DNA of 64,000 nt from Natrialba hulunbeirensis JCM 10989. Lineage in GTDB: Archaea > Halobacteriota > Halobacteria > Halobacteriales > Natrialbaceae. Below, one piece after another: positions 24,825 to 34,931 of this stretch. Positions within the stretch are counted from its first letter, which is position 1, and every line of letters starts with the position of its first letter. The stretch lies in the NCBI RefSeq assembly GCF_000337575.1, contig NZ_AOIM01000036.1:62001-126000 (forward strand). The letters run 5' to 3'. The notes beneath the pieces were generated by a model. The model made no database searches, had not been told where the DNA came from, and saw only the letters and a program-made list of their open reading frames with translations. The translations under genes and the position numbers were made by a program.

Positions 24825-25529
24825 TCAGTCTTCGATCGGCGTCCCATCCGCCTGTTTTGCCCCCTCGGAGTCGTGAACGACGACCTCGCCAGATTCGACT
24901 GGTGTCGGTTCGTACGTATCGCGAACACCGATGGCCTCCTCGAGCTCCCGCACGGCGCGCTCTTTGAGCGCCGCGGCGAGATCCTCGGCGTCCGCCCGGG
25001 GGATGTCACGACCGAGTCCTTCACACTCGTGCGCCCGGACGACACCCTCCTCGTCGCCGGTTTCACCGGCTTCCTGTTGTGCCCCCAGCGCAACGCTGTC
25101 AACGACCTCGCCCATCGGCTGACTGGTGCCGGCGAGTGCCACGCTGAAGGGGTACGTGCGACAGATCAGCGGCCGGTCGTCGTGTGCGACACACGCGCCG
25201 ACACCGTCGTCGTCTTCCTCGTAAAAGGCACAGTCGCCACAGCCATCGGTCTGGAGCGCCCACTCGAAGGTCTCGCCCTCCGGCCCATCCTCGCCGTCGG
25301 CGAGTCCGTACGGCATCGGCCGGGCGACGTCGCGCCAGTCGCGCTCCGTCGACGCCTGGAGTTCGCGCACTTCGTCCGGGAACACCGTCGCCGTGTGGTC
25401 GTCTTCTGCTTCGCCGGTACAGCACGCGCCACAGCGCGTACACTCGAAGCCGATCGACTCGATAGCGTCGGCGAGCGCGTCGACGTCGAGAGTGCGAGCT
25501 TGCTCGAGTTCCGCCTCCAGTGATTGCAC
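24825..25529 (-). CDS. YkgJ family cysteine-cluster protein
   Basis: 234 residues. The cluster FECTRCGACC (about residues 28-37), DGCGDCAFYE (about 95-104) and LICRTYPF (about 121-128) match the YkgJ/Fe-S or zinc-binding Cys-cluster family. The C-terminal third is acidic and of low conservation. It lies 58 bases upstream of the GGGPS-like gene on the same strand and may be co-transcribed with it. The biochemical role is not known. Confidence 0.8.
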   Translation of the reverse strand: MQSLEAELEQARTLDVDALADAIESIGFECTRCGACCTGEAEDDHTATVFPDEVRELQASTERDWRDVARPMPYGLADGEDGPEGETFEWALQTDGCGDCAFYEEDDDGVGACVAHDDRPLICRTYPFSVALAGTSQPMGEVVDSVALGAQQEAGETGDEEGVVRAHECEGLGRDIPRADAEDLAAALKERAVRELEEAIGVRDTYEPTPVESGEVVVHDSEGAKQADGTPIED

Positions 25530-25673
25530 GTGTATGTCTGGTCATACGCGCCGAGCGGGAAAAGCGAGTCGCTCGTGGTGTCGGTGTCCTGTCATCCCCG
25601 CTCAGTCAGTGGATGGACGACCGAACCGCGATCAGGACAAACCGTTACGACCACCCACGTCATATGGTATTAT

Positions 25674-25937
25674 ATGACATCGTTGAACGAGGAGATGGCC
25701 GACGTCCAGACCGAGATCGATCACGTCCGCGACCGGATTCGGACAGACGTCCCCACGCTGTTCGAGTTCGATGTCACCGTCAGTCAGATCGAGTACAATG
25801 CGAACAACAACAGCGTGACCCTGACCGTCGAGCCGAGTTCAAACGCCCGTACGCAAATCTCGGACGAATTCGGCGGCGTCAGAGTGAAGATGGAAGACCA
25901 GCTAACCTTCGAGTTCCAGTTCAGTTCGCAGGAGTAG
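25674..25937 (+). CDS. Small hypothetical protein
   Basis: 87 residues beginning MTSLNEEMADVQTEID. It starts with a charged coiled-coil-like helix and continues as predicted beta strands (FDVTVSQIEYNANNNSVTLTV). An AT-rich element (ATATGGTATTAT) lies just before the ATG, so a leaderless transcript from further upstream is possible. A second start at MADVQ, seven codons in, is an alternative. No family is recognised. Confidence 0.65.
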   Translation: MTSLNEEMADVQTEIDHVRDRIRTDVPTLFEFDVTVSQIEYNANNNSVTLTVEPSSNARTQISDEFGGVRVKMEDQLTFEFQFSSQE

Positions 25938-25997
25938 CCAGTTGTCGGGGCAGTGCACAGCTGAGTGCCCGAGAAAGAAGAGCGCAAAAACAGTATC

Positions 25998-26822
25998 TCA
26001 CCGCGGGCGTGCACGCTCCCCATCCCACTCGAGTACCCCCTCGGTCTCGAGTTTCTGTAGGTGTGCGCGGACGGTCGCCCGAGCGAGGTCACGGACACCG
26101 GTCAGCTCCTTCTCGTACGCGCCGTCGAGGACCTCTGCGAGCGTCACTGCGCCGTCCTCGACGGCCCCGAGTACGCGCCGTTCGCGGCGCGCGCGGTGAT
26201 TGAGCAGCCGTTCGGTCGTCTCCCGCGGCGCGTCGATGGTCGGCCCGTGTCCCGGATAGAGCGCCGGCGGGTTCCGCGCCCAGAGCCGGCGCAGCGTCGT
26301 CACGTACGCGCGCATGTCTCCCTCGGGGGCACCGACGACGACGCTGCCCTCGCGGACCGCGCAGTCACCACAGAGGATCGGTCCGTCGCGGCCGTACTCG
26401 AGTGCGATGTGGTCGGGCGCGTGGCCTGGCGCATCGAGGATGTGGAGGTCGGTGTCGTCCAGTTGGATTGTCGTGTCCGGCCCGAACTCGCGGTCGGGTG
26501 TGTGTCCAGTCACTGCCGTAAACCGGTCGACGCGACCGCGTCTGGCCCAGACGGTTGCGTCGGTTTCGTCGGCGTAGGCACCAACAGCGCCGACGTGATC
26601 CGGGTGCGTGTGGGTGACGACGATGTGGTCGACGGTGCGCTCGGCGACGAGTTCGTCGAGTGTGTTGGTTCTGGCCGCCGGATCAACAAGGACGGCTGGA
26701 TCTTCGCCGATGATATACGTGTTCGTCTCGCCGCTCGGTGCGCGTGTTTCGACGGGAACGACACAGCGAGTAATAGCACTGCACTCAGTCACGGCGGCGG
26801 TGTCGGGCGGAGACGCGACCAT
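25998..26822 (-). CDS. MBL-fold metallo-hydrolase with winged-helix tail
   Basis: 274 residues. The HTHPDHVGA motif (about residues 72-80), the DAPGHAPDH motif and the GHGPTID segment are those of the LACTB2-like metallo-beta-lactamase fold that binds two zinc ions. Residues about 205-274 form a winged helix (LARATVRAHLQKLETEGVLE) typical of the BLACT_WH end domain. Relatives are hydrolases, some acting on RNA; the substrate is not determinable. Confidence 0.85.
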   Translation of the reverse strand: MVASPPDTAAVTECSAITRCVVPVETRAPSGETNTYIIGEDPAVLVDPAARTNTLDELVAERTVDHIVVTHTHPDHVGAVGAYADETDATVWARRGRVDRFTAVTGHTPDREFGPDTTIQLDDTDLHILDAPGHAPDHIALEYGRDGPILCGDCAVREGSVVVGAPEGDMRAYVTTLRRLWARNPPALYPGHGPTIDAPRETTERLLNHRARRERRVLGAVEDGAVTLAEVLDGAYEKELTGVRDLARATVRAHLQKLETEGVLEWDGERARPR

Positions 26823-26958
26823 ACACTGACATCACGGGCGACGACAATGTGGCTGTCGGCGGACCGAACACGACGGTTAGCAGTCCGTTCGACGGGTGGT
26901 GGAGTCCGTTCGGCAGCCGGGGTGAAGTCAGTTCGGTAAGCGGGGCCGTCAGGTGGAG

Positions 26959-27240
26959 TCAGTTCTTCAGGTAGTACACTTGCTTGCGGGCGTCGCGGAA
27001 GCTGTATCGCGAGTCGACGAGGCCGACATCCTCGAGACGGTTAAGTGCGTAGCGAACGGTGCGGTCTGGCAGCAGTGACTCTTCGGCGAGTTGTCCCTGC
27101 GAGAGCGGCGAATCGGTTTCGAGAACTTTCGCGACCAGTTTTGCGCTCGGTGGGAGATCACGAAGGCGCTCGCGGTACTCGTCGGCTGAGAGAACCTCCT
27201 CGGCTGCTGCGGTGCCATCCTCTGCGGTACTCGTGCTCAT
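26959..27240 (-). CDS. Winged-helix regulator (MarR-like)
   Basis: 93 residues. After an acidic N-terminal 20 residues, the helix-turn-helix is visible: LSQGQLAEESLLPDRTVRYAL, then a wing with RYSFRDARKQVYYLKN at the end. It is a single-domain DNA-binding protein, divergent from the methyltransferase that starts at 27487, with about 246 bases between. TATA-like elements (CTATAT near 27278) fit its promoter. The targets are unknown. Confidence 0.8.
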   Translation of the reverse strand: MSTSTAEDGTAAAEEVLSADEYRERLRDLPPSAKLVAKVLETDSPLSQGQLAEESLLPDRTVRYALNRLEDVGLVDSRYSFRDARKQVYYLKN

Positions 27241-27453
27241 ACCATGTCGAGCGGAATCAGTGCTGGTAAAGCTTCCCTATATGTGGATACGAATAATCCA
27301 AGTTGTATAAGGAGTACACATGTGATATTAATACAGGTGCCGAACTACATCGACCATGTGGCCAACCCCACGCCGTGAGTCGATCCTAGACGAACCCGTT
27401 CGGGAATAGCCCGACTGGTGACCAGTCAGATCCCCCGACCGACTCCAGTATCG

Positions 27454-27459
27454 TTTTAT
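27454..27459 (+). promoter_or_regulatory. TATA box of the methyltransferase gene
   Basis: TTTTAT centred about 30 bases upstream of the GTG at 27487 is at the distance expected for a leaderless haloarchaeal transcript. This spacing decides between that GTG and an ATG at 27418, which lies upstream of the box. Confidence 0.55.
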
Positions 27460-27486
27460 CCCACGGCTACTGTAGTTCCGCCCAGT

Positions 27487-28194
27487 GTGAAAGGACAGGA
27501 GTGGTACCAGGCCGACGACGTCGCCGAGGAATACGACGACAAACGCTTCTCGAAGGGCGGACAGCTAATTGACCGCCGCGAGAAGCAAGCCGTCCTCGAG
27601 GCGATCATGCCTGTCGAGGACCGGAATATCCTCGAAATCGCCTGTGGTACCGGGCGATTCACGGTGATGCTCGCCGAACAGGGCGCCGACGTCGTTGGAC
27701 TCGACATCTCTGCAGCGATGCTCCAACAGGGACGAACGAAAGCACAGCGTGCCGACCTCGCGGGGACACTCGAGTTCCTGCGCGGTGATGCCGGGCGACT
27801 GCCGTTCCCGGACGATCACTTCGATACGGTGATCGCGATGCGCTTTTTCCACCTCGCGGACGATCCGGAGGCGTTCTTGCGCGAAATGCGGCGCGTCTCG
27901 CGCGATCAGATCGTCTTCGATACGTTCAACCGGTTTAGCGCACGCAGCGTCTACAACTGGGCCCTGCCGATGGGCTCGCGGCTGTACTCGAAGAGCGAGG
28001 TCAGCGAGTTGCTCGCGAAGGCGAACCTGACGCTGGTCGACGTCGAGGACGACTTCCTCGTGCCGTACGGCCTCTATCGGTCGATTCCGAACGGACTCGC
28101 GTCGCCGATCCGGACGGTCGATACCGCGATTGGTGGGAACGCCGTTACCGACCACTTCGCGTCGGTGTCGTACTGGAACACGCGGCTTCGGTGA
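27487..28194 (+). CDS. Class I SAM-dependent methyltransferase
   Basis: About 235 residues from the GTG at 27487 (VKGQEWYQADDVAEEYDD). Motif I is ILEIACGTGRFTV, followed by DVVGLDISAAML and a motif IV-like PFPDDHFDTVIAMRFFHL. The substrate is not identifiable; UbiE/menaquinone-type or small-molecule methyltransferases have the same motifs. The C-terminus is ordinary and ends before a 130-base gap to the glycosyltransferase, so the two may share a transcript. Confidence 0.8.
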   Translation: MKGQEWYQADDVAEEYDDKRFSKGGQLIDRREKQAVLEAIMPVEDRNILEIACGTGRFTVMLAEQGADVVGLDISAAMLQQGRTKAQRADLAGTLEFLRGDAGRLPFPDDHFDTVIAMRFFHLADDPEAFLREMRRVSRDQIVFDTFNRFSARSVYNWALPMGSRLYSKSEVSELLAKANLTLVDVEDDFLVPYGLYRSIPNGLASPIRTVDTAIGGNAVTDHFASVSYWNTRLR

Positions 28195-28324
28195 CTCACC
28201 GCTCGTCTGGTCGTCTGGTCGCTTGATTGCACGGTCGCCCAGTCGCACCAGTGCACCACCGCACCACCGCACACCGGGCACAATCCCATCGTATTTTTAC
28301 TCCCGGGGTGTTCTACCAGACCAT

Positions 28325-29230
28325 ATGGAGCTCTCGGTAGTCGTCTCGACGCTCAACGACCGAGAGCGATTGCTGTCCTCGCTCGATGCGCTCTCTGCGG
28401 TCGTCCCGCAGTCGACGGAGGTGATCGTCGTCAACGGCCCCTCCTCTGACGGAACGACTGGTGTCGTTCGCGACCGTCCCGACGTCGACGTCCTCGTCGA
28501 AATCTCGGAGCGAAACGAGAACGTCTCTCGCAACGCCGGCTGCAGCGTCGCAACGGGCGACGTGATCGCCTTCCTCGACGGCGCGCACGCGGTGGAGGGC
28601 GGCTGGATCGACGCCATCGAAACCGCGGTCGCGGATGGCGCGGACGTTGTCACCGGCCCGGTCACTGGCTCGGGTGCACTCGAGACGATCGATGCTGAGC
28701 GGACGGCGACCGTCGCCCGCCGATCGGTGACGCTGTTCGACGGCAGCAACGTTGCCTTCGACCGAACGGTACTCGACGCGCTCGACGGGTTCGACGAGTA
28801 TCTGAAGGGTGACGGAGCGCGCGACTGTGCTCATCGGGTGGCCGGTCTCGGCTTCGACGTCCACTGGCAGGGTGAGATGGCCGTTCGCGCCGAAGTCGGA
28901 GCTGACGGCGGTCAGACCGAGCACGACTGGGGGGCGACGTACCGAGCGCTTTCGTACCGACTCGCGAAGAACTACGGTCCCCGGCCGACGGTCGTCGTGC
29001 GGACGATCGGCAGCGCGCTTCGCGACGGTGGGTCCGGCGTTCGCCGGATTGTCTCTGGCGAAGCAACACCGACGGGCTGGGTATCAGACGGGACTGACGT
29101 CGTTACCAACACCGCACGCGGGTTCGTCGACGGGGTGCGAGCACGTGTCGGTGACCGGTCGGCACAGCGGAATCCGAACGGGATTTCGGTGCGCCACGAT
29201 CGGGCGGTTCGAGTGTACGACCGTCGGTAG
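28325..29230 (+). CDS. Family 2 glycosyltransferase
   Basis: 301 residues from the ATG at 28325, so the protein begins MELSVVVSTLND, the usual GT2 start. The segments VIVVNGPSSDGT and GDVIAFLDGAHAVEGGW cover the nucleotide-sugar and metal-binding region, with Asp-Gly in place of the usual DxD (FLDGAH). There is no membrane span. It probably transfers a sugar onto a lipid or glycan at the cytoplasmic membrane face; the acceptor is unknown. Confidence 0.8.
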   Translation: MELSVVVSTLNDRERLLSSLDALSAVVPQSTEVIVVNGPSSDGTTGVVRDRPDVDVLVEISERNENVSRNAGCSVATGDVIAFLDGAHAVEGGWIDAIETAVADGADVVTGPVTGSGALETIDAERTATVARRSVTLFDGSNVAFDRTVLDALDGFDEYLKGDGARDCAHRVAGLGFDVHWQGEMAVRAEVGADGGQTEHDWGATYRALSYRLAKNYGPRPTVVVRTIGSALRDGGSGVRRIVSGEATPTGWVSDGTDVVTNTARGFVDGVRARVGDRSAQRNPNGISVRHDRAVRVYDRR

Positions 29231-29439
29231 TCGGGTACTGATAGTCGGGTGCCGATAACCGAGAGCTGATAGTTGGGACCTGTTACATAGCGACCGAATC
29301 GATCGATATCGAGAGTCAGAAGACAGGAGTCGGAGTGTTCGTTTCTTCCCATGCGTGTCACGGCCCGTTCTCCGTCGCTAACCGAGTCACAGGGTCACCG
29401 AGTCATCGAATCCGTCCGTCAGCCGCAGTCGCGGGCGAT

Positions 29440-30927
29440 TCAACGGTCGGCGTATGCTAGCAGAAGCTCAGCATGGGACAGTTCACAGTCAACGAGTCCG
29501 CCGACGGTGTCGGTGCCGTCGACCACGATGAACTCGTCGGCCCCATCGGAGTTGGCGCCGTACCCGAGTCCGATCCCATAGAGGACGGGAATATCAAATC
29601 GCGTTCCGAACACCGCCCAGGGAATACCAGCTGCAGAGAACGGCCACAGCGTCAGGTCGGTACCGTGATCCTCGAACACCTCCCTGGCGGCCACGACGAG
29701 GTCGGAGTCCGGATCGGTCTTACACCAGGTGTGTTTGCCGAACACGTCGACGTCGACGTCCTCGAACCCCTGATTGTCGAGGTGTTCACGGAGCTGGCGA
29801 TGGACGATGTCCGGATCGAACCCGCGAGGCATCCGAAGGTCGAGCGTCGCGTGTCCCTCGCCCGGGAGGATGAAGGGCTTGGTTCCGGTTCCGGAACCGA
29901 GAAATCCCGTATTGATTCCCTGGATGTTGAACGACTCGGGCCCGTAGAAGTGCTGGACGAACGCCTCCACAACGTCATCCTGGAGGTCCGCTTTCAGCCG
30001 CGTCACTTCGCCGCCACCCAGAGAGAGTCCTGGAAGGTGTTGCCACAACTCGTCTCTGGGCGTCTCCGTCCGGGTGTCGAGGCGATCGACGAATGCGCGG
30101 ACCTCCTCGCGTTCGTCCTCAGTCGGTGGTTCGTACTGATCGTAGAAGCCGTCGATCTCGATCTGGGTTCCGTTTTCATCGGTTAGCGACGAGAGGGCGT
30201 CCACGAGTCTCCAGGCAGGGCTGTCGACGGTCGCGTTACTCATCGCGTGAACGTCGCCGCCGACCGGTCCCCGACCCCACCGGTCGCCCGAAACCTGCAG
30301 GGTGAAATACAGCGCGGACTTGTAGCCGAGCGATCCCGTCACGTTTCCGTCTTCGCTCTGGCCAGCGAGCGGGCAGAGACAGGCGTCGGCGTTCCGGATG
30401 CGGTCGGCATAGCGATCGAGCATCTCGTAGTAGTGAGGGCTGCCGTTGATCTCCTCAGCCTCCAGCAAGAACATGACGTTCACCGGCAGCTCACCGAGCG
30501 CCCGCTTGGTCGCCTCGAGAGCGTTGAGCCAAGCGACGAACGCGCCTTTGACTTTGATCGCCCCGCGACCGTAGATGACTCGGCCGTACGCTTCGGTCTG
30601 GGCGAGTTCACCGCCGAAGGGATCGTGGGTCCACTCGTCTTCGTCGCCGACGGGGCGGGTGTCTAGCATCCCGTAGTTGACGATCGTCTTCTCTGCGCCT
30701 GCGTCATAGTACCCCCAGACGCCCGGCGCGCCGTCGGTCTCGATCAGTTCCGCCTCGTCACACCCGATCTCTTCGAGGTAGTCACGAGCCAGTTCGGCAA
30801 TCCCCCGGAGTCCGTTTCCGTCGACGCTAACGCTCGGTTGGCGGATCGCCCGCTGAATTCGCTCGATGTGGTCGTCCAGATCCGACTCGATCTGCTCGCG
30901 GAGTTGTTTGCTGTCGTGAGTGGACAT
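29440..30927 (-). CDS. M20/M25/M40 family metallopeptidase-like protein with altered metal site
   Basis: 495 residues with the full M20 fold. The motif that normally reads GHxD is GMLD (residues 86-89), so the first metal His is Met87. The usual metal-bridging Asp in GAxDxKG is replaced by Lys125 (GAIKVKG). The catalytic EE pair (158-159) and the dimer-domain His (GGDVHAM, H227) are kept. Near the end the His ligand position is Asp461 (NSDGADEFI). Ordinary M20 enzymes remove peptide or acyl groups with two zinc or cobalt ions. This one may use another metal arrangement or be non-catalytic. It stands alone on its strand. Confidence 0.75.
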   Translation of the reverse strand: MSTHDSKQLREQIESDLDDHIERIQRAIRQPSVSVDGNGLRGIAELARDYLEEIGCDEAELIETDGAPGVWGYYDAGAEKTIVNYGMLDTRPVGDEDEWTHDPFGGELAQTEAYGRVIYGRGAIKVKGAFVAWLNALEATKRALGELPVNVMFLLEAEEINGSPHYYEMLDRYADRIRNADACLCPLAGQSEDGNVTGSLGYKSALYFTLQVSGDRWGRGPVGGDVHAMSNATVDSPAWRLVDALSSLTDENGTQIEIDGFYDQYEPPTEDEREEVRAFVDRLDTRTETPRDELWQHLPGLSLGGGEVTRLKADLQDDVVEAFVQHFYGPESFNIQGINTGFLGSGTGTKPFILPGEGHATLDLRMPRGFDPDIVHRQLREHLDNQGFEDVDVDVFGKHTWCKTDPDSDLVVAAREVFEDHGTDLTLWPFSAAGIPWAVFGTRFDIPVLYGIGLGYGANSDGADEFIVVDGTDTVGGLVDCELSHAELLLAYADR

Positions 30928-31123
30928 TGATACCGTCTATCGTACCCTAGTACAAATCACTATGTGCCGTAGAAACGGCACCTGGGCTTTGATTTCGGCA
31001 GCTTCACCCACTCGGTCGCGGAGGTGTCACTGAGATACTGTGGACGCCTCTCCCGACGGCTCAGCATCCATGTAACACAGCAGATAGCTGGAAGCGACTA
31101 GCTGGGACTGCTCACAAGAGACC

Positions 31124-32086
31124 TTATTCTGGATCGAACCCACCCGCCAGCGCATCGAGCGCGAACAACACGAGCGCCCCGAGCACCGCCCAGGCGAGCG
31201 TGAACCCGATGACTTCACTCGTCCAGGCGTGTGCCTCGCCGATGTTGTGCAGCGGTGCAGGCACCGAGCCGGCGATCAGCCCGACCAGAAAGAGCAACGT
31301 CAGGTCGCGCTGCCAGTCGAGGGCCGCTCGAACCACGCGGGCGATCGTGACGAGGCCGACCAGACCGCCGACGACGAAGACGACAACGGCCGTCCCCGGA
31401 TCGAGTACGGCCTCTACCGAGCCAGCGCCGGAGACGTACTGGCCGACTGCGGTGAGAAAGTCACTCAGTTCGGTCATCATCACCACGTACTGGCCGAGCA
31501 GGATCAGGATGAGCGAGCCCGAGACGCCGGGGAGGATCATCGCACTGATCGCGAGCGCGCCCGAAAGGAAGATGAGCACCAGCCCGGTCCCCGGTAGCTG
31601 GAGCACGTTACTCGCGACGAGCAATGCCAGCGCGGTCCCGGCCCCCGCAGCGAGGAGGTGTCTCGTCGTGCTGAACGGCAGACTCCGAAAGAGGACCACC
31701 GCCGAGGCGGCAATGAGCCCGATAAAGAACCCAAAGAGTGCGATCGGCTGGGATTCGGAGAGCGCGGAGACCGCACTGCCGATGAGCGCGACCGCGGTTA
31801 CCATTCCGATGCCGAGCGGGAGCAGAAACTGCAGGTCCATCTCGAGTAGTGCCTCGCGCGCACGCTCCCGCCGGTCGGGGTCGTAGCCACGGAGGACCTC
31901 GAACGCGCGGCCGGGCGTGAGGGCGGTGACGGCGGTGATGAGCCGGCTGTAGAAGCCAAGGAGGAGGGCGACGGTCCCGCCGGAGATGCCGGGAAGGGCG
32001 TCGGCGATGCCCATACAGAGGCCGTAGCAGTAGGTTCGAAGGAGGGCGAGGCGGTCGCCGATTCCCTGGTCGATGTTATATCCCAT
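31124..32086 (-). CDS. DUF368 polyprenyl-phosphate transporter family
   Basis: 320 residues with about nine membrane helices. Two related motifs, GIADALPGISGGTVAL near the start and AMILPGVSGSLILILLGQY about residue 185, form the inverted repeat typical of DUF368. In bacteria this family (PopT) moves undecaprenyl phosphate across the membrane. By inference the archaeal protein may recycle dolichol phosphate used in N-glycosylation. No glycosylation gene is directly adjacent, though a GT2 gene lies about 2 kb away. Confidence 0.8.
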   Translation of the reverse strand: MGYNIDQGIGDRLALLRTYCYGLCMGIADALPGISGGTVALLLGFYSRLITAVTALTPGRAFEVLRGYDPDRRERAREALLEMDLQFLLPLGIGMVTAVALIGSAVSALSESQPIALFGFFIGLIAASAVVLFRSLPFSTTRHLLAAGAGTALALLVASNVLQLPGTGLVLIFLSGALAISAMILPGVSGSLILILLGQYVVMMTELSDFLTAVGQYVSGAGSVEAVLDPGTAVVVFVVGGLVGLVTIARVVRAALDWQRDLTLLFLVGLIAGSVPAPLHNIGEAHAWTSEVIGFTLAWAVLGALVLFALDALAGGFDPE

Positions 32087-32353
32087 TGGTTGGTGGCCGC
32101 TGGGTGTTCGGGGCGTTCCGAGGACTTCGGATACGCCAGGTGCTCCGGGTGCACCGGGTGTTCCGGGTATTCCGAGTGCTCGTCAGATGTGGGGCAAACA
32201 GTGATCGCAGCCGACTCCGTCCCGCGTCCATACGTGGCGGGTATTGGGGCACGACTATAAATTACTGCACTCGTCGCAGCAGTGGAGTATCGTTGTCAGG
32301 TCTGGGAAGCCCACGGGAAACGATCGCCGTGCTCACCGTTCAACTCGCAGCTC

Positions 32354-33196
32354 TCAGTGGCGGATCGGGAACTGTGCATCCGGCGAGAGCGCCTCGATCA
32401 CACGACAGGCATTCTTCGAAAACGCCCGCCAGAGCTTATCTTCGGAGACGTCGAGCGTGAGAATCTCCATCACCGCTACGTTTGGATGGCAGGCCGGCGC
32501 ACCGCTACCGAAGAGGACGCGGTCAGGATGCTCGAGTAACGCGCGCTCGAGTACGTCTCGGTAGCGAACGAAACTCGTCTCGACGTAGCAGTCGTCGAAC
32601 TCGTCCAGCAAATCCACCATCTCGTGCATCTGCGACCGGCTGAGCGGGTGGCCGCCGAAGTGGGCGACGACGACGGGAAACGAGCGGCCGAAGACGGTTT
32701 CGGCGAGCGCGGCCGGTGGCGCATCTGCACCGCCGCGGACGATCAGCGGGAGGCCCACATCGTCGAGCGTCTCGAGTACCTCCTCGTCTGGCAGGCCGTC
32801 GGTAAGCGGGTCGAGAACGAAGCCGTGAAAGCGGTCGTCGTAGGCGTACTTTTCGACATCACCGGGTGTCGTGTGGTATTCCTCCCGACCGCGGCAGCTG
32901 ACGACGTTGTGCAGGCGGCTCGTCGCGGTCGCGCCGGGCCGACGCGAGCCGTTGATCCGGGCGAACGCGACGAACGGTCGATCGACGCTGCGTCTGGCGA
33001 CGCCGTTGTTGGCTGCGACGTAGCTCGTCTCTGGTTCGGCCGGCGGAAAGACGACCGATCTGGTGATTCCCGCTTGATGCATCTCCCGTTCGAGGCGGTC
33101 GGGGGTGATCGTCCGACCGCACGGTTCGCCGCGTCGTCCGGGGGCCAGTCGGGCGTAGCTGTCGACGACGCGAAACCCATGTTCCAGCTCCAGCAT
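32354..33196 (-). CDS. Amidohydrolase-fold protein
   Basis: 280 residues from the ATG at 33196 ([17 protein letters not shown]); the frame remains open well upstream, but that part overlaps the thermosome promoter and lacks coding character. The TIM-barrel amidohydrolase signature is visible in [26 protein letters not shown] and [13 protein letters not shown]. The N-terminal HxH metal motif expected near the start is SYARL here, so a metal ligand pair is missing. It is divergent from the thermosome gene. The substrate is unknown. Confidence 0.75.
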   Translation of the reverse strand: MLELEHGFRVVDSYARLAPGRRGEPCGRTITPDRLEREMHQAGITRSVVFPPAEPETSYVAANNGVARRSVDRPFVAFARINGSRRPGATATSRLHNVVSCRGREEYHTTPGDVEKYAYDDRFHGFVLDPLTDGLPDEEVLETLDDVGLPLIVRGGADAPPAALAETVFGRSFPVVVAHFGGHPLSRSQMHEMVDLLDEFDDCYVETSFVRYRDVLERALLEHPDRVLFGSGAPACHPNVAVMEILTLDVSEDKLWRAFSKNACRVIEALSPDAQFPIRH

Positions 33197-33304
33197 CCCA
33201 CGCGGTCGTTGTATGTCGAGCCATATTTTGCTACCGACTTTCACAACGCCTGGCAACGGTCGTTTGTCGGTGTCAGAATCGCAAGACGGAGGAGGTGCAA
33301 GAGG

Positions 33305-33318
33305 GAAAAACTTATATA
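33305..33318 (+). promoter_or_regulatory. BRE/TATA promoter of the thermosome gene
   Basis: A purine-rich BRE-like run (GAAAAA) followed by CTTATATA lies 36-49 bases upstream of the ATG at 33354. This is a strong archaeal promoter and predicts a short 5' leader of about 10-15 bases. Confidence 0.75.
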
Positions 33319-33353
33319 GAAGTGCTGACGACATAGTTAGTGAGGATTCAACC

Positions 33354-34931
33354 ATGGCACAACAGCGACGCATGGGCGGACAACCCATGTTCATTATGAG
33401 CGAGGACAGCCAGCGAACACAGGGCCGCGACGCCCAGTCGTCCAACATTATGGCCGGCAAAGCAGTTGCCGAGGCCGTACGGACGACGCTCGGACCTCGC
33501 GGGATGGACAAGATGCTCGTCGACTCGAGTGGTGAGGTCGTCATCACCAACGACGGCGCGACCATCCTGAACGAGATGGACATCGAGCACCCTGCGGCCC
33601 AGATGATCGTCGAAGTCGCCGAGACCCAGGAGGAGGAAGTCGGCGACGGGACGACGACCGCAGGCGTGATCGCTGGCAACCTGCTCGGCGAGGCCGAGGA
33701 CCTCATCGATCAGGACGTCCACGCTACGACGATCGTCGAGGGCTATCACGAGGCCGCCTCGATCGCACAGGACGCGATCGACGAGCAGGTCGGTGACGCC
33801 GCCGTCGACGACGAAATTCTGAAGCAGGTCGCCGAATCCAGCATGACCGGCAAGGGAACCGGTGGCCTCACCGCCGAATCCCTCGCAGAGACGGTCGTCG
33901 AGGCCGTTCGCCACGTCGAGACCGACGACGGCGTCGCCCGCGACAACGTCACCGTTCACACCCAGATCGGTGCCTCCTCGAACGCGACCGAACTCGTCCC
34001 CGGCATCGTCATCGACGAGGAGCCGGCCCACGAGGGCATGCCCTCGGCAGTCGAGGACGCCTCGATCGCCGTCCTCGACGTCGAACTCGGCGTCCGCACC
34101 GGCGACGTCGACGCGGAGTACGCCATCGACTCCATCGACCAGCTCAACGCGGCTATCGATGCCGAAGAGAGCGAGGTGCAAGGTTACGCCGAAACCGTCG
34201 CCGAAAGCGGCGCTGACGTCGTCATCACCACGGATGACGTCGACGACCGCGTGAGCACGTTCCTCGCGAACGAGGGCATCCTTGTCTTCGAGAACGTCGG
34301 CAGCAGCGACACCAAGGACATTATCTCCGCAACCGGCGCAACCCGCGTCGGCGCACTCGACGACCTCGAGGAAGCCGACTTCGGCCACGCCGACCGTATC
34401 AGCGCCGAAAACTACGGCGACGACGACCTCGCGTTCGTCGAAGGCGGTGCAGCCGCCGAAACCGTCACCGTCTTCGTCCGCGGCGGCACCGAACACGTCG
34501 TCGACGAACTCGAGCGCGCCATCGGTGACGCACTCGACGTCGTCGCGACCGCACTCGAGTCGGGTGAGGTCGTCCCCGGCGCAGGTGCCACCGAGATCGC
34601 CATCGCGGACAAGATCCGCCAGGAAGCCGCCGGAATCGAGGGTCGCAAACAGCTCGCTGTCACCGCCTTCGCGGACGCGCTCGACGTCGTGCCACGAACG
34701 CTCGCCGCGAACACCGGTCAGGACCCGATCGACGCACTCGTCGACCTCCGCGCCGCCCACGAATCCGAGGGCCGCGCCGGCCTGATCACCGACGGCGAAG
34801 ACGTCACGATCGGCGACCCACTCGAGTCCGGCGTCGTCGACCCGGCCGACGTCAAGCGTGAGGCGATCGAGAGCGCGACCGAAGCTGCGACGATGATCGT
34901 CCGTATCGACGACGTTATCGCCGCCGAGTAA
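33354..34931 (+). CDS. Thermosome subunit (group II chaperonin)
   Basis: 525 residues from the ATG at 33354 ([15 protein letters not shown]). Chaperonin signatures are clear: [32 protein letters not shown] (nucleotide binding) and [15 protein letters not shown] near the C-terminus. Subunits assemble into eight- or nine-membered double rings and fold proteins with ATP. The gene is single here, with its own strong promoter. Haloarchaea usually carry two or three subunits elsewhere; which paralogue this is cannot be told. Confidence 0.95.
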   Translation: MAQQRRMGGQPMFIMSEDSQRTQGRDAQSSNIMAGKAVAEAVRTTLGPRGMDKMLVDSSGEVVITNDGATILNEMDIEHPAAQMIVEVAETQEEEVGDGTTTAGVIAGNLLGEAEDLIDQDVHATTIVEGYHEAASIAQDAIDEQVGDAAVDDEILKQVAESSMTGKGTGGLTAESLAETVVEAVRHVETDDGVARDNVTVHTQIGASSNATELVPGIVIDEEPAHEGMPSAVEDASIAVLDVELGVRTGDVDAEYAIDSIDQLNAAIDAEESEVQGYAETVAESGADVVITTDDVDDRVSTFLANEGILVFENVGSSDTKDIISATGATRVGALDDLEEADFGHADRISAENYGDDDLAFVEGGAAAETVTVFVRGGTEHVVDELERAIGDALDVVATALESGEVVPGAGATEIAIADKIRQEAAGIEGRKQLAVTAFADALDVVPRTLAANTGQDPIDALVDLRAAHESEGRAGLITDGEDVTIGDPLESGVVDPADVKREAIESATEAATMIVRIDDVIAAE

